Shown here: positions 6,540 to 6,540 of the stretch, in pieces | Position numbering within the stretch: the first letter of the stretch is position 1 | Layout: each line of letters starts with the position of its first letter | NCBI GenBank assembly: GCA_017881545.1 | Contig: JADGQU010000136.1 | Location: 1 to 6,540, forward strand | Direction: 5' to 3' | DNA from: Gemmatimonadaceae bacterium | GTDB lineage: Bacteria > Gemmatimonadota > Gemmatimonadetes > Gemmatimonadales > Gemmatimonadaceae | DNA length: 6,540 nucleotides | Position numbers and translations under genes: made by a program | The notes under the pieces: generated by a model | Databases searched by the model: none | What the model was told of the DNA's origin: nothing | The model's input: the letters and a program-made list of their open reading frames with translations, nothing else

Positions 6540-6540
6540 A

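Overview
The window looks like chromosomal DNA of a GC-rich, Gram-negative bacterium. The Gram-negative call rests on an outer-membrane TonB-dependent receptor and three other exported or lipidated products. The protein style (RDS-type repeats after a signal peptide, Ala/Gly-rich inserts) and the combination of gene types resemble Gemmatimonadota soil bacteria. That assignment is pattern recognition, not a database match.

Layout from left to right. (1) 1-383, minus strand: the 5' part of an unrecognised small lipoprotein gene that runs off the left edge. (2) About 384-543: a divergent intergenic region. (3) 544-918, plus strand: a small exported protein with His and Cys clusters, likely metal-related and resembling DUF2946-type proteins. 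(4) 1070-3136, plus strand: a complete TonB-dependent outer-membrane receptor with a signal peptide. Genes 3 and 4 probably form a unit, and copper or another soft metal is a reasonable but unproven substrate. (5) 3142-3176: a strong hairpin between convergent genes. (6) 3243-5513, minus strand: a complete exported family 3 glycoside hydrolase (beta-glucosidase type). (7) 5514-5763: an intergenic region with a perfect 14-bp palindrome upstream of the glycosidase. (8) 5764-6539: six tRNA genes, all on the minus strand. In transcription order they are Glu(CTC), Glu(TTC), Asp(GTC), Leu(GAG), Thr(CGT), an intrinsic terminator, then Gly(CCC).

None of the tRNA genes encodes the 3' CCA. Four of the six anticodons (CCC, CGT, GAG, CTC) serve G- or C-ending codons, as expected for a GC-rich genome. 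The first five tRNAs probably come from one transcript whose promoter lies beyond the right edge. Gly(CCC) sits beyond the terminator and probably has its own promoter.

I found no mobile element, CRISPR array, phage gene or clearly new multi-gene system. The parts most worth a second look are the His/Cys-rich protein next to the receptor, the palindrome in front of the glycosidase, and a few structural oddities in the tRNA cluster.
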